From Pollenia angustigena (lineage: Eukaryota > Arthropoda > Insecta > Diptera > Polleniidae): a stretch of DNA of 64,000 bases. Positions 23,120 through 34,904 of the stretch are shown here, in pieces (the stretch's first letter is position 1; the number at the start of each line of letters is the position of its first letter). A program made the position numbers and the translations under genes. The stretch covers positions 202,419,621-202,483,620 of the forward strand of contig OV884057.1 in assembly GCA_930367215.1 (NCBI GenBank). Direction: 5' to 3'. The notes below the pieces were generated by a model. It was not told the origin of the DNA and made no database searches. It worked only from the letters and a program-made list of their open reading frames with translations.

Positions 23120-24625
23120 ATTTTTAACAATAATTTTAATGTCGCATGCAAAGTACTTTTACCATATATATTCAGAATTCCAATATCTAAAGTTTGTATA
23201 ACCTAAGACATAAATTTTATAACAGAAAGTGTTATACAATTATGTAGCCAATGTGTATGTGATATTCGATGCACAATCTATTGGCAACAATCAAAAGACT
23301 TTTGATTTTTATTGCACAACGAAAAGAAAGTGAAATGTGTTGGCAACATTGTACAATGCTGTTTATGTTATTCCTATAGGTTATGCTTACCTTTTTATTG
23401 AATGAATTTAACCAATGTGCGGCTTATTGCATAATATAGGAAAAAATGAAAATAATATGGCGAAAGTCATACACAATAATATTGCAAGTGTATGGGCCGC
23501 TTTACAAGTTAAATCTGCTATAAGTTAGAAAAAAGAAAATGAAGACTCACTTCTTTTTAGAACCTACAACTGAACGGTGAGCAACTCCAATAAAATATAC
23601 TCATATTTTGTATTCTAACCCTAAACTCTTTTTATTTAAAACCATTACTCAACATTATCTACCGCTTTTATAATTCCTCATACTGGTGAGAATGACCTTA
23701 ACAACAAGCTACGGGCTTATCTACCCTTCTCACGTATTTAGGTGCAACCTTAAGTGTCTACCTACAGTCCACTCTTCATCATCTATTACCTAAATATCCC
23801 ATAAACAAGCCTCAAACTGCTTTGTTCACCTTTCCTCTGGAGGAACTACACTTTAAAAACAATATCACCAGTTAAGTGATATACCATGTTATCACCTATC
23901 ACTATTCTTTATATTATAATACTACTTTGTTCACTGGTCACTAATCCCGCAGGGTTACCCAGGAGTAAATTTTTGAAAATCACCTTTAAAGTTGTGGAGA
24001 TTTACAAAACAAACAAAAAAAAAAAATATACTTAGGCTAGCACTTTTTCTTTATTGCTACAACAGAACAGAACTGATAAAACTTTTTATTATTTTTATTT
24101 TTATTCAATATTTCCATTTATGACATTATTTCAGCTTTTACAATTTTTACTAAAGAAATACATATTATTTATAAATTTTTTATTTATTTTTTTTTTTGTT
24201 AACAAATTACATTTTAATAGTAAAGGACATTTTAAAAGGATATTTAACTTTGAGCTTTTTTTTACTTACGTCAATATATTTTTTTTATATAGTGTTTTCT
24301 TTTTAATTTCATTTATTTTGTTTCCATTTAAGAGAAAAAAAAACTATCATGAACAATTTGCAGTTTGTGATTTAAACGATTTTCTTTCTAACAAATGTTT
24401 GTATGGATACTTTCTATAAGACAGAAGAAAAATGAAAATACCACAGAAGTTGAATTACAACATTTTTATTTTGTTAAAAATTAAAAAAAAAGAAACATGG
24501 GGCTGTAATATTCGCATTTATGTGCGAGTAGTACGTTTTCAAAAACACAAATTTATTTTTTATTATTTAAGTATATTTAACAATATTTGCTTTCATTATT
24601 AATTTTTTTTTTTGGCAGTTTGTCA

Positions 24626-24764
24626 GTCTGGGTTCACACTATGAAAGCTTTAAGAAAGTCTTAGTTTATTGGTGAGAAAGGAAGAAAATATGATATTATT
24701 CTCTCACCTCTCACCAATAAACTCACACTTTCTGAAAGAAAAATTTCATTGTGTGAACCCAGAC
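24626..24764. mobile_element. PIF/Harbinger-like MITE, TCA duplication
   Basis: The inverted ends begin GTCTGGGTTCACACTATGAAA and pair with a slightly diverged right end TTTCATTGTGTGAACCCAGAC. TCA flanks both sides (24623-24625 and 24765-24767). The centre contains CTCTCACCAATAAACTC. A sibling copy is at 37016-37158. Confidence 0.82.
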
Positions 24765-24797
24765 TCAGTAAAAATTGAATGCGTCTTTGGGCTTAAA

Positions 24798-25026
24798 GGC
24801 TGGGTTTTTGAGATGTGGATTAAGTTTAAACATAGTTTAACGTAGTCTGAAACGCGGAACTTTTCGGCGAAATGTGATTTTTTGTTTATTATTTTATTGA
24901 AGACCAACATTTTAGGAAAAACTACGCTGTTCCGTCAAAATGTTGTATATAAACTTCGTAATGACGGCACAAATCTGTTTTCAGATTAACTAAACCTTGT
25001 TTAACTGAGATCTCAAAAACCCAGCC
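24798..25026. mobile_element. MITE with GGCTGGGTTTTTGAGAT ends
   Basis: The inverted ends GGCTGGGTTTTTGAGAT and ATCTCAAAAACCCAGCC delimit 229 bp. A second, left-truncated copy is at 21171-21351. The flanks (AAA and TAA) are only partly alike, so the target duplication is uncertain. Confidence 0.75.
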
Positions 25027-25693
25027 TAAGAGACTTTATTATATAAATATATTTTATGTATAAACATACATATCGTCACCTAAAATACATACAAAACTTT
25101 TTGAAGTTGACATGAGAAGCAAAAAACTTTACAAGATCAATAAAATATCAATAAGGTGTACTTGGCGTTTGAATTTCTTTATAAAAGTCGCCATTTTTGA
25201 TCGCAGGGACTTGTGAACATGTAGTTTAATAAAAGGAACAAAAATCAATCAAAAAGTCAATTTCGAATTTCGAATTATGTGACGATATACATATACATAC
25301 ATATATTTATTTTTTTTTACAAAGTGGATGGTGGCTTATTCGCGCACTTTTAAATAGTTGAAAATAAATATTTAAATTATAATTTCTGCTCGAATTTATT
25401 CATAACTTTTTTTAATTATTTTCCGTTCAAAACTTATTTATTGAAAAAGAAAGGGTGGCGCAGAATGAGCTATATGGTTTTAATTCTTTATAACTTTTTT
25501 ATTATTACTTTTTCTTTGCTTCTTTTTGAGCACTTTGTGAAGAAGACTTGGGGAATTAATTATGAATTAATGTCGAACAATATTAATAGAATCCGATTAA
25601 TATTATAAGCATGATTTGTTTTGGTGGTGTAAAAATACAAGATGGCGCAGAATGACCTATATGGTTTGAATTCTTTATAACGTTTTTAACTCC

Positions 25694-25824
25694 CTGGCCC
25701 ACAATGTCGACAAGAATATTTCTTTCGTATATTTGTATTGAAAACAATAATAAAAAACTAAAATTTGTTTTTGTTTTCAATATTAATATACGAAATAAAT
25801 GCTCTTGTCGACATTGTGGGCCAG
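25694..25824. mobile_element. Palindromic MITE, CTGGCCCACAATGTCGACAA ends
   Basis: Arms of about 50 bp are nearly perfect inverted copies: CTGGCCCACAATGTCGACAA at the left and its complement at the right, followed inward by TTTCGTATAT..TTGAAAACAA. The short centre is AT-rich. It has no target duplication I can recognise. Confidence 0.8.
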
Positions 25825-25864
25825 GCAGTAAATATTATTTTGTTGCATTATGTGAAGGAGAAGT

Positions 25865-26547
25865 AAGGCCCCGTTAGCCGACCGTAAATGTAGAAATGTA
25901 AATTTAATGTAAACAGCTGATCGTTTCTGTAGAAAATAGAATTTCATTACGTGGTTACGTGACAGTTGTAGATAGTGATGGGTTGCTTGTATTTTAAATA
26001 TAATGCGGGTAAAATCTATCTTTTTTTGTACTTTTTCAGTAATATTATTTGTGGACTTTTGAAAAATAACTTACTGTATGTATTGATAGTTCATTTATAC
26101 AAATATATGTTTAGATGTTTAAAATAAACAAATGCATACATATACACCAACAATAAAAAGTTTGTGTATGCACATTTTCAAAATAATGTAAGAACATGTG
26201 TATGAATATGCTAAAATACATATTTGTTTATTGCAAATCTGTTATATTAATATCAAATATTAAATTATTAATGTACTTATACATAAAAGAAATACAGTTT
26301 TAATTCTTTTTAAATCACTTGGTACTTTTTCTGCAAAGCGGTCACCATTTAAACATTTTTAAATCTCATCACTGTGTGTGTTGTTTTATGTATACTAATG
26401 CTTTTTTGTTTACATTTTTGAAAAACAGCTGACACGTTCTTAAATGTTCTATAAGTGCACAAATGAGCTAACCGTACGTTACGTTACGGTACGTTACATT
26501 ACATTTCATTACATTTCATTACATTTACGGTCGGCTTACGCGGCCTT
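25865..26547. mobile_element. TIR element, AAGGCCCCGTTAGCCGACCG ends
   Basis: The left end AAGGCCCCGTTAGCCGACCG then TAAATGTA pairs with the right end TACATTTA then CGGTCGGCTTACGCGGCCTT. Just inside the right end the phrases GTTACGTTACGGTACGTTAC and CATTTCATTACATTTCATTA are short tandem runs. No coding sequence is seen. Confidence 0.72.
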
Positions 26548-26894
26548 TAATTATGAATAACTATACAATTGAACAAAAATAATTTCACCCGAAATTTTGA
26601 GAAAAGTTATGGAAAATATGTTAAAAAGAGCACGTATGTGCGATGCAAAAGATGGACATCACTGACAGGATATAGTTTTTTAAGCGAATTGAATAAATTC
26701 CCCAATAACATACTATGTTTATTTAAAAAACAAGTCATAATAATCGCATAAATAAAAAAAAGTTATAAACAATTTAAACCATAAAGCTTATTCTGCGCTA
26801 CCCTGTACATTCTTTTTGATTTTTAAATAAAAAAATATAGTTTTGAATTAAAATAAGCAACTATTTTTAATAACAGCATGTACAATATTAATCA

Positions 26895-27066
26895 GAGCTG
26901 AACTAGACCCAACCTTAAACTAAACTAGAACAGAACTCTAGATAAACTAGAACTGAATTTAAATTGTTATACAACTGAATTAGATTTAATTGAAATCTGA
27001 ACTAGATTTGATTCAGATCTGACCTTAAACTAAAACTGAACTAAAACTGAACTAGATCTAAATTAG
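26895..27066. repeat. Degenerate GAACTAGAACTGA simple repeat
   Basis: Irregular tandem copies of an 11-12-bp unit like AACTAGAACTGA fill this stretch. The same simple repeat occurs at about 33555-33665 and 53783-53865. Confidence 0.75.
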
Positions 27067-27187
27067 AAGTAACCTTAAGAACATTTGTTAATTTTAACCC
27101 CTTTAAAAAATTATTTTCAGATTGGACCAACATTTTAAAAAATAGAAACTGGGAATTATTTCCTTCCGAAGGTTACTTTTATATTTT

Positions 27188-27292
27188 ATTCAACATTTTT
27201 AATTTTTCGAATTTATTCTATGAGCTAAATTTTAGTTATGAAAATGAAATTTAGCTCATAGAATAAATTCGAAAAATTAAAAATGTTGAATT
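27188..27292. repeat. Short palindromic element, about 46-bp arms
   Basis: The arms ATTCAACATTTTTAATTTTT..GAGCTAAATTT and complement are near perfect with a loop of about 13 bases. The upstream flank includes GGGAATTATTTCCTTCCGAA. A related palindrome with the same flank (inverted) is at 36532-36660. Confidence 0.75.
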
Positions 27293-28149
27293 TAAAAAAA
27301 TATTTATTAATCTGATTTGTCTATGGGTTGAGGGCCACTAAACTAGTTACTGCAATCAAAGCATAATTTGTTGTATGTGTCGACGAAGATTTTAAATCTT
27401 CACAAATACATACTAACAAACATATATCGCACACTTAATCATAAACAGTCACAACTCCAAAATTTTTCATAAGCCAGTGCCCATGTTCGGTAACTCCCGC
27501 GTCCAAAAGTGTTTCCATTGAAATGTGAGAAATGAAACAAAAATGCCATAAATTGAAACGAAAAAAAAAACTCAAAATAATTAAGGCTTGTATTAATTAT
27601 TTACATAAGTATATAAATAACTGTTCATTATTAAATCCTAAATTGGTATCTTTGAATTTACAGAAAAAATCGTTAAAATGGCTGCACCTCTTTACGACGC
27701 AAACAAACAGTTTTTCGGCTGCATCACGCCATTTTAAAACCGATATCGAACTGTGACTGCAAAAACAATGTATTTAAAAAAACAGAGATAAAAGCAATTA
27801 ACATGTACGTTTGTGACCGAATATTATAAACCTTCTTGAAGGTGTCTATACACGATATAAAAGCTTAACATGCATGTAAAAAATTTGTTAGTGTGTACGG
27901 TGGGGTGTCATAAGGCCATGGGACATAAAGGCATATGGCGTCAAGTCCCATTCCATTGAGACATAAGGGCATATGCCTTTAAGTCTCAATATAATGGGAC
28001 TTAACGCCATAAATTTTTTCCGAAAAATGAGACATAAAGCCATATTTTTGATAATGATTGCATGTCACCCTATTTCATGTAAAAAATGCATTGTTGTTTC
28101 ATGCCGCCCTGTTTTATTTAAAAAATGGCGGTATGAACTAAGTCCCCAA

Positions 28150-28900
28150 TGAACTTTTCTCCTCTATGGTATAAAAAAACCATACCATACCATACCATAT
28201 AGGAGAAAATCCTTGCGCCCGGCCGAAGGCCGGCTATACATAGACTTTGTGTCCCATTCTACTAAAGGTGGGGTGTCACAAAGCCATAGGACATAAAGCC
28301 ATAATGGCTTTATGTCTCAATCCAAACGGACATAAAGCCATAATTTTGATATGGCCTTAAGTCTCATATCAATTTTAGTGGAATGGGACATAAAGCCACT
28401 ATGGTGTTATGTCCCATTTGATGTGTTGCGTTACAAATGCTTATATGGTATAACAAAGACCTGCTTCGCTAACTAAAGCTTCGCTGTATAGCCGGCCTTC
28501 GGCCGGGCGCAAGGATTTTCTCCTCCATGGTATAACAAACGCCGGCTTCGCTTACTTAAGCTTCTCTGTATATCCGGCCTTTTGGCGGACGCAAGAATTT
28601 TCTCCTTTATGGTATAACAAGTACCGATTTCGCTAAGTAAGGCTTCTAAAATCTGCCTTGTTTCCCAACGAAGGCCGTTTACGCAGAGAAGCTTTAGTTA
28701 GCGAAGCCGGTGTTTGTTATACCATGGAGGAGAAAATCCTTGTCTTATACCATAGAGGAGAAAATCCTTGCGCCCGGCCGAAGGCCGGCTATGCAGAGAA
28801 GCTTTAGTTAGCGTCTTTGTTATACCATAGAGGAGAAAATCATTGCGTCCGGCCGAAGGCCGGCTGTGCAGAGAAGCTCTAGTTAGCGTAGCTTTTTCGG
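28150..28900. repeat. Inverted/direct GC-rich units in foldback element 1
   Basis: A unit of roughly 75-90 bp occurs at least six times in both orientations (about 28180-28250, 28445-28525, 28540-28620, 28675-28740, 28745-28815, 28815-28880). Its parts are CTTCGCTAACTAAAGCTT, GCCGGCCTTCGGCCGGGCG, AAGGATTTTCTCCTCCATGG. The GC-rich palindrome stands out in AT-rich surroundings. Confidence 0.8.
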
Positions 28901-29135
28901 GGTTTTTCCATAAATGATCGACGTCCCCAAATTTAGGGGCTTAGTTCATTTTGGGTTTGGGGAGTTAATTCATTGGGGACTTAGTTCATACCGCCATTTT
29001 TGACATAAAACAGGGCGACATGAAACAACAAATCATTTTTTACATGAAATAGGGGGAAATACAATCATTATCAAAAATATGGCTTTATGTCTCATTTTAC
29101 GGAAAAAATGTATGGCGTTAAGTCCCATTATATTG

Positions 29136-30512
29136 CCCATTGATGCTTGGAAAACATCAAGAATCATTCCTATTCCAAAAAATAGTGGGCGATTGACAAT
29201 TGACAATATGAGACCAATTAGTATTTTGTCGGCTGTATCTAAGGTGGTTGAAAATTTAATGAAGGAACAAATCACGAAATTTATTGATGATAGGAAGTTA
29301 CTGCATGAATGTCAATATGGTTTTCGTCATGGCCGTAGTACTTGCTTTTTTCTGACGGAATTAACTGAGGAGATTAGGAAATGTTGGAATGAGGGGAAGG
29401 TCAGTGTTTTAATGTCTGTTGATCTGTCTAAAGCATTTGATCAAGTAAAGCATTCTTTGCTTGTTAACAAACTTGGGAGTATCTATGGGTTTTCAAGATC
29501 GGCGTGTCGGCTTATCTGGTCATATTTATGTGATCGTATGCAATTTGTATCTGTCAATGGCTTATCTTCTGACTTAAAATCTGTAAAATCTGGCGTGCCG
29601 CAGGGTTCTGTGATTGGCCCTATTTTATTTACATTGTTTTTGAATGATCTATTTGTAGCGCTTGGTTATAGTAACTGTATACCTTTAGCATTTGCTGATG
29701 ACATACAAGTTTTATGGTCATGTGAAAGCCAATTCGCTGACGCTTTACAGGCTTCTATTAATTATGATTTGTCTAACCTGGAGGACTGGATGGCTGCAAA
29801 CTGTCTGCAAATTAATCTGAATAAAACCAAGGCTCTTGTGTTTAGACCTAATAGAACTGATTTGTTGGGTTTTGACTTTAAGTTATGTGGTTCTAGTGTT
29901 GATATTGTTAGTAGGTTGCGGTGCCTAGGTGTTATAATTGATGATAGATTGTCATTTGAACCTCATATAGATAATGTGTGTGCTAGAGTCTGTCTAACAC
30001 TATGTAGGTTATATCACCTGAATCTATATCTGCCTGTACGAGTTAAGCAAACTGTTGCCCATTCCTTGCTTATGTCGCAAGTTAATTATTGTGTTGAGGT
30101 TTACTCGGGTTGTAATAGGACGAATAAAAAGAAGATAAAATTTATTGTGCACAAAATTGTGAGATTTGTTTATGGACTTAGATTGAGAGCTCATGTATCT
30201 GTACATGTTGAAAATTATTTGAATCTAAATTTTGATGATTACCTTAAATTTCGGTTGCTAATTTATCTTTATAGAATTATTAAATTTCAGAAACCCGTTC
30301 ATATTGTACCAAATATAGAATTTAGTAGATCTCTTAGAAACCCCCAAATTATTATATCTTGCATACATAGCTCAATATATGAACACTCATTTGGTGTAAG
30401 GGCTGCGCGTTTGTGGAATTTATTGCCAAGAAATTTGCGTTCTTTTACAATGTCGGTAGTAACTTTTAAGCGCAAACTTCTTGATTTTCTTTCTTCATTT
30501 GATAATATTTGA
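29136..30512 (+). CDS. LINE reverse transcriptase, open but 5'-truncated
   Basis: About 458 LINE-derived residues are open without a stop. Motifs in order: RPISILSAVSKVVENL, YGFRHGRSTCF, SVDLSKAFDQVKHSLL (first catalytic Asp), GVPQGSVIGPILF, LAFADDIQVL (FADD), NKTKALVF, CLGVIIDDRL. The end has RAARLWNLLPRNLRSF and VTFKRKLLDFL. The upstream ATG at 29079 lies in the foldback arm, so the first 19 codons of the open frame are foldback DNA. With no endonuclease domain it is not an autonomous element. The clean frame suggests a fairly young insertion. Confidence 0.85.
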   Translation, partial: PIDAWKTSRIIPIPKNSGRLTIDNMRPISILSAVSKVVENLMKEQITKFIDDRKLLHECQYGFRHGRSTCFFLTELTEEIRKCWNEGKVSVLMSVDLSKAFDQVKHSLLVNKLGSIYGFSRSACRLIWSYLCDRMQFVSVNGLSSDLKSVKSGVPQGSVIGPILFTLFLNDLFVALGYSNCIPLAFADDIQVLWSCESQFADALQASINYDLSNLEDWMAANCLQINLNKTKALVFRPNRTDLLGFDFKLCGSSVDIVSRLRCLGVIIDDRLSFEPHIDNVCARVCLTLCRLYHLNLYLPVRVKQTVAHSLLMSQVNYCVEVYSGCNRTNKKKIKFIVHKIVRFVYGLRLRAHVSVHVENYLNLNFDDYLKFRLLIYLYRIIKFQKPVHIVPNIEFSRSLRNPQIIISCIHSSIYEHSFGVRAARLWNLLPRNLRSFTMSVVTFKRKLLDFLSSFDNI

Positions 30513-30716
30513 CTTAGTGCTGATAATAAGGGTTATTAAATCTTATATTAGTATTATTCTTTTTATTGAGCACATGTTTGTGGGAGTCGTTAGGATGTTA
30601 GGTTATTAGTATGTAAGGATGATCTCATAGATAATAAATACTTGTAATATAATTGTTATTGGCCAAATGGCTACATGTATTATAAATGGATAAATAAATA
30701 AATAAATAAATAAATA
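29136..30716 (+). mobile_element. 5'-truncated LINE inside foldback element 1
   Basis: The right foldback arm breaks at about 29135 and resumes at about 30717, framing this insertion. It starts inside the reverse transcriptase (no endonuclease) and ends with an ATAA repeat at about 30690-30716. This is the expected shape of target-primed LINE insertion with 5' truncation. The C-terminal motif LWNLLPRNLRSF and the microsatellite tail suggest a CR1-like or related Jockey-superfamily clade; the exact clade is uncertain. Confidence 0.82.
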
Positions 30717-30920
30717 ATGGCATATGCCCTTATGTCTCAATGGAATGGGACTTGGCGCCATATGGCTTTATGTCCTATGGCTTTGTGACACCCCACCTCT
30801 ACTAAAATTGATATGAGACTTAAGGCCATATCAAAATTAAGGCTTTATGTACGTTTGAATTGAGACATAAAGCCATTATGGCCTTGTGACACCCTACCAG
30901 TGTGTACATATATGGAATAC

Positions 30921-33790
30921 CGACTATTTTTTTAATATTTTAGTTAACGTACTTATATTTAATACAAATACATCACCGACTATGCTGGATAAAAAATCAA
31001 ACCAACTTAGATACATATTTAAAATTTTTCTAAACGTTAATATATTTCATTTTATTAGAGTTGTATTTTTATACATATACATAGGCAAAGGAAGAAAATC
31101 AGGAATGGAAAGTTGAAATTTTTCACAAATTGTTACCATTATTTTATTGTAATAAACAAATTTTAAACGATAAATATAAAATTTCAACTGCTTTCTTTAA
31201 AGTGTTAAATAAATCGTACATATTGGTTTTAAAAAACTTATTAAATACGGTACACAGAGGAAAAAAGTACATACTACGTATCCACTTTCCCACCTTTGAT
31301 GAAAACAACAAAAACAACCAAATATTGCATTTTATGTTGTTAGCTTCTCACTTAAATAACTTTTTTTAATATCTGTTAAAATCAAGCCAAATATTGAAGC
31401 GCTCCGAACACCAAATCATCGGGCTTGTTCTGACAATCGCAAAACGCTTAACATTTGCTATTCTGACTTGGGAACTAGAATATTTTTTAAAACCATGGCA
31501 AATCGCACAAGTTGCAGAACACCATTAAATAAATCTGGCGTTTGGCGATTTTAAATCCTGCGATTGTTAGAACATGGCCGTATAGTTTTTTTTTTACTGA
31601 ACAGCTGTTTATATTCAACAAAGAGCTTTCTTTTGATTTGAAGTGTGATAGTGTAGACGCAAAAGGTAATGACAAATATTATCTTTTTGATATTTTGACA
31701 ACCAGACCAAAAATCACTGAATTTTATAACTCTTAAGACTTGTAGAATAGTGTTATATGGACTTAAGAAGGTTTCTGTACTGTGGAACACCATTTTCCAT
31801 GTTTTTTGTCTCTCCTGAACATTTATGAATTTTGAGTTGTGCTGTTTATGAGTTAGTGCCTATTTCACTAATTGTATTTAAGTGTCAATTTTTTGTTTTT
31901 CATGTCAAAACAAAAACAATTGCCTTATTCACAAAACACCTTGTATCGTTGTATCGATTGTATGTTCAACATACAAGGGGTTTTGTGAATATTATATGAA
32001 AATTTATATTTTAATATGAATTGATATTTAAATACAGTTGATGAAATTGGCTCTAATGGTGTTTTCTTTTCTAAAAAAAATGTGACATTTTATTTAAAAA
32101 AATGCAATTTGGTGTCTGTTTCTTAAAAACTTTGCTCCCGAAAAGGGTGAATTTTTTAGAATAAAACAAGCCACATTGTCACATTTTGTTGTAGAAAAGG
32201 AAACACCATAAGTGTGCGATATATATATTTTTTTTTAACATTAGATTAGATTTTCGTTCGTTTTACTTAAATATTAATTAAATTTGCTTAATTTTAAAAT
32301 ACAGAATATTTTGTTTATTGTTTTGGAAAAATGCTTTTTCAATATTAAAAAAAAAAAAATAAAAAACAGGCTTCTTGTATTTATTTATTATTTTAATTTT
32401 TATTTTATTTAAAAAGCAGTTGATTTAATTTTTTCTTCTAATAATCTAGTCTAAATTTTTTTCTTTTGAAACTAAATGTTTTTTTATTTATTTATTTTTT
32501 GTGTTTTCTTAAAGGACTTTTACTTCTTTTACATACATTTTTGGTATTAGCTGTCTTTTTTTGTTCTTTGGTTTAAAAACTTATTTTGAAAAAATTTGTT
32601 CTTGTTTTTTAATTTAATTTAATAAAAATTTTTAGGTTTTTTTTTTCATAATTTCTAGTTAATAAATAAAATTTAAATGGTTTTGTTGTACAATTAATAC
32701 TTCAATTAAAAAAAGAAAAAATATTTAACGGTAGGCTACAATTTTATTTTCGTATTTCTTAAATTTGTTCACATTATTTTCTTTAATACTTTCAGGGAGA
32801 TTTTTTTTAATACTTTATTATTAGAATGGTTGAATTTAAATGTATAAATGTTTATTTTTTCTTGGTTTCTATTATTTTTTATATAATTTTCGTGTTTTCA
32901 TGTAGTAGGATTTTATATTTAGCAAGTTCTGTTGTTTTATTTATAATCAAACTCTTGTTTATAAATATTTAATTTAAAGCTTGTGTTTTGCTTTTGAGTG
33001 TACGAAAAGGGATAAAAGAAATGTGAGAATGAGAGGCAGAAAGAGAGGAAGTTTAAAAATGATATAGTAGATTAAAAAAAATACTCTGATAGAGAATGAT
33101 CCAAGGCGATTTTTTTAGGTGGTGTTCAAGGCAAATTTATAACAGGTAGACTTGATCGAATTAGCTTTGAAAAATATCTAGTTTATTTGTCAAAATCAGT
33201 TATCAAAATCAATGTGTAATTTTTTTTAACAAACTAAAAAGACGAATTAGATCCATTTACATGGAGCAAAAAATAGTCAACTGATCTCGCGAGAAAACCA
33301 GTTTTTCTTACTAAGAACGAGAAATGTCAAAAGTTGCTTGTTTTTTTTGACGCGTAGACCAAAAACTCTGTTGTTTATTTTATGGTTATACCTACTTGTT
33401 GTAGTATTTCCGACATCGGATACATGAATTCGCCGTGCAAGGATCTCAAATAATCAAAATTTTTAAAGATTTTGAGGGAATTATTGCAGAAGTTGTTAAC
33501 TAAGCCACAATTACTAGTTATATTTGTTGAAAGTTGGTCTAGAAAAAAATCTACAGGAAATCTGGAACTGAGTTTGAACTGAACTAGAATTAAACTAGAA
33601 CTTAACTAGAACTGAACTAAAACTGAAATAAACTGGAACTTAATTTAACTAGAACTGAACTTAAATCGAGAACGATTGTTTGATTATCTTCTTATTTCTA
33701 TCTTAATTGCTTTAAGTGTATTTATAACCTCCAAGTTTCACAATAAAATTTTTATTAAAATTAAATATAAACTAAATTAATTTTATTTCC
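30921..33790. other. AT-rich stretch with few features
   Basis: No recognisable gene. A tiny palindrome is at 31927-31992. Around 31412-31437 and 31560-31580 the phrase GCGATTGTYAGAACA appears in inverted orientation, perhaps an old TIR remnant. 32100-33000 is dominated by A and T runs. 33555-33665 is the AACTAGAACTGA simple repeat. Confidence 0.6.
31927..31992. repeat. Short palindromic element
   Basis: ATTCACAAAACACCTTGTAT and its near-complement ATACAAGGGGTTTTGTGAAT face each other around a loop of about 25 bases. It looks like a very short MITE or hairpin; no flanking duplication was recognised. Confidence 0.65.
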
Positions 33791-33798
33791 TACAGCAG

Positions 33799-33875
33799 GG
33801 GTCAATTACGGCATTTAATATCGAACGAAATTCAAATGGTAATTTCGATCGATATCGAATGCCGCAATTTGGTCC
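33799..33875. mobile_element. 77-bp palindromic MITE with CAGCAG flanks
   Basis: Arms GGGTCAATTACGGCATTTAA and the complement of ATGCCGCAATTTGGTCCC pair with few mismatches. CAGCAG flanks both sides (33793-33798 and 33876-33881), reading as a 6-bp duplication, although a CAG-rich site could also give this by chance. Confidence 0.65.
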
Positions 33876-34162
33876 CAGCAGGTAGTCGATTAATTTTTAA
33901 GATTTTCTCTTTCTGTAATAAATACAAAAAATTTATTAAAAATCGTATTGTGTACTTTTGTTACTAAACTATTTTTCCTTTCAATATAACAAATAAAAAA
34001 CCAATTTATATTCAAACAATTTGTTAATAAATTTAAAAAACTTAAAAATTGCAAATATTTATGTTGCAATTAAAAGAGAAATTATTAAGAAAAGTATAAT
34101 AAAAATTAAAACTTCTAATTAAAAAACAAAAAATGCATTTATTTAATAAAATCTATAAGAAA

Positions 34163-34377
34163 TTAAACAAAATTTTTTAACAATAAAGCTACAGCAGCAA
34201 ATAACGATGTGGCCATGGCAATCGATGACACTCCCAAACCAGTGGCAGCATTGCAATTGTCGGTATCACAGGAGCAGACAACTTGACGGCCACCAAAGCC
34301 AGCACGTTGATAACAGAAATTATTAGTAGTTTGATTTTCGAAACCACAGGTACGTATGACACGGCTATCGGGTGGTA
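34163..34377 (-). CDS. Ly6/uPAR-family protein, last exon
   Basis: This exon follows an acceptor reading CATCTAATAG and joins the preceding exon in frame. It encodes PPDSRVIRTCGF, then NFCYQRAGF, then VVCSCDTDNCNAATG: the C-terminal half of a three-finger Ly6 domain with the closing CCxxxxCN pattern. A hydrophobic tail (IAMATSLFAAVALLL) follows and ends at a stop, as expected for GPI anchoring at the cell surface. Codon use is more GC-rich than the surroundings, which supports a real host gene. Plausible AATAAA signals lie just downstream on minus, near 34138. Confidence 0.88.
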
Positions 34378-34519
34378 CTATTAGATGAAAGAAGAATTAA
34401 GTTATTGAGAATTTTTATAGAAAACATTATACCTAACAAATAAATTTCTCTTAAAACCGTTAATCTGTTTTATATACATATTTTGTTTATTTTAGAATTT
34501 CAAAAACAAAAATACTTAC

Positions 34520-34694
34520 AATTGTTTACTGAAAACTCAATAATCTGTGTGATTTTGCGACAATATGTGGAAATACCGCGACCCCTTGAAGAATAATCCT
34601 CCTGGCAGTCTTTGAGTAAATTATCTGGTGGCATATCTAATGCACAATTTGCATCTTTATGACTGTTGCATACAAAACACTTGATAGCAGAACC
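34520..34694 (-). CDS. Ly6/uPAR-family protein, internal exon
   Basis: Bounded by a strong acceptor (TATTTTTGCAG) at 34695 and a donor (GTAAGTATT) at 34519. It encodes SAIKCFVCNSHKDANC at the mature N-terminus, then LLKDCQEDYSS and GISTYCRKIT. With the last exon it gives ten cysteines, the Ly6 count. The exon starts in phase 1 (one base of a Gly/Ser codon comes from the exon before), so a signal-peptide exon must lie upstream at higher coordinates. Insect Ly6 proteins act as secreted or GPI-anchored partners in junctions, channels and receptor trafficking; which member this is cannot be told. Confidence 0.88.
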
Positions 34695-34904
34695 TGCAAA
34701 AATAGACAAAAAACAAATCAAATTATAAAAATTTTTATTTAAAAAAAAAAAATAGCTTTCTTTTTTTTCATTCCTTTTGATTGCCTCGAGTGTATCAACA
34801 ATTATCTTTTGAAAATGTACTTATTGGTCTAATAAGTGCACTTATGTATGCTTAAATAAGTTTTAGATTAATAACATTTTAAGACAAAGAAATATTTACA
34901 TATT

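Larger units (their letters stand above)
25449..26805. mobile_element. TIR element with GGGTGGCGCAGAATGAGC ends, carrying nested MITEs
   Basis: The left end (25453 on) has GGGTGGCGCAGAATGAGC then TATGGTTTTAATTCTTTATA. The right end, read inward from 26805, has CAGGGTAGCGCAGAATAAGC then TTTATGGTTTAAATTGTTTA. A direct extra copy of the end sequence is at about 25643-25690. TA follows the right end, suggesting a Tc1/mariner-type site. Two inverted-repeat elements (25694-25824 and 25865-26547) are nested. Confidence 0.65.
27899..30898. mobile_element. Foldback-type element 1 with 9-bp target duplication
   Basis: The ends are inverted: GGTGGGGTGTCATAAGGCCAT on the left against GGTAGGGTGTCACAAGGCCAT read inward from the right. 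AGTGTGTAC flanks both sides exactly (27890-27898 and 30899-30907), a 9-bp duplication. The arms consist of short palindromes such as GACATAAAGCCATAATGGC then TTTATGTC. The centre holds GC-rich units in both orientations. A LINE occupies 29136-30716; without it the element would be about 1.4 kb. A 9-bp duplication fits Foldback or Mutator-like elements. Confidence 0.82.

Noticed and set aside
31412..31580. GCGATTGTYAGAACA in inverted orientation
   Set aside because: Only about 20 bp pair and no flanks match; too weak for an element call.
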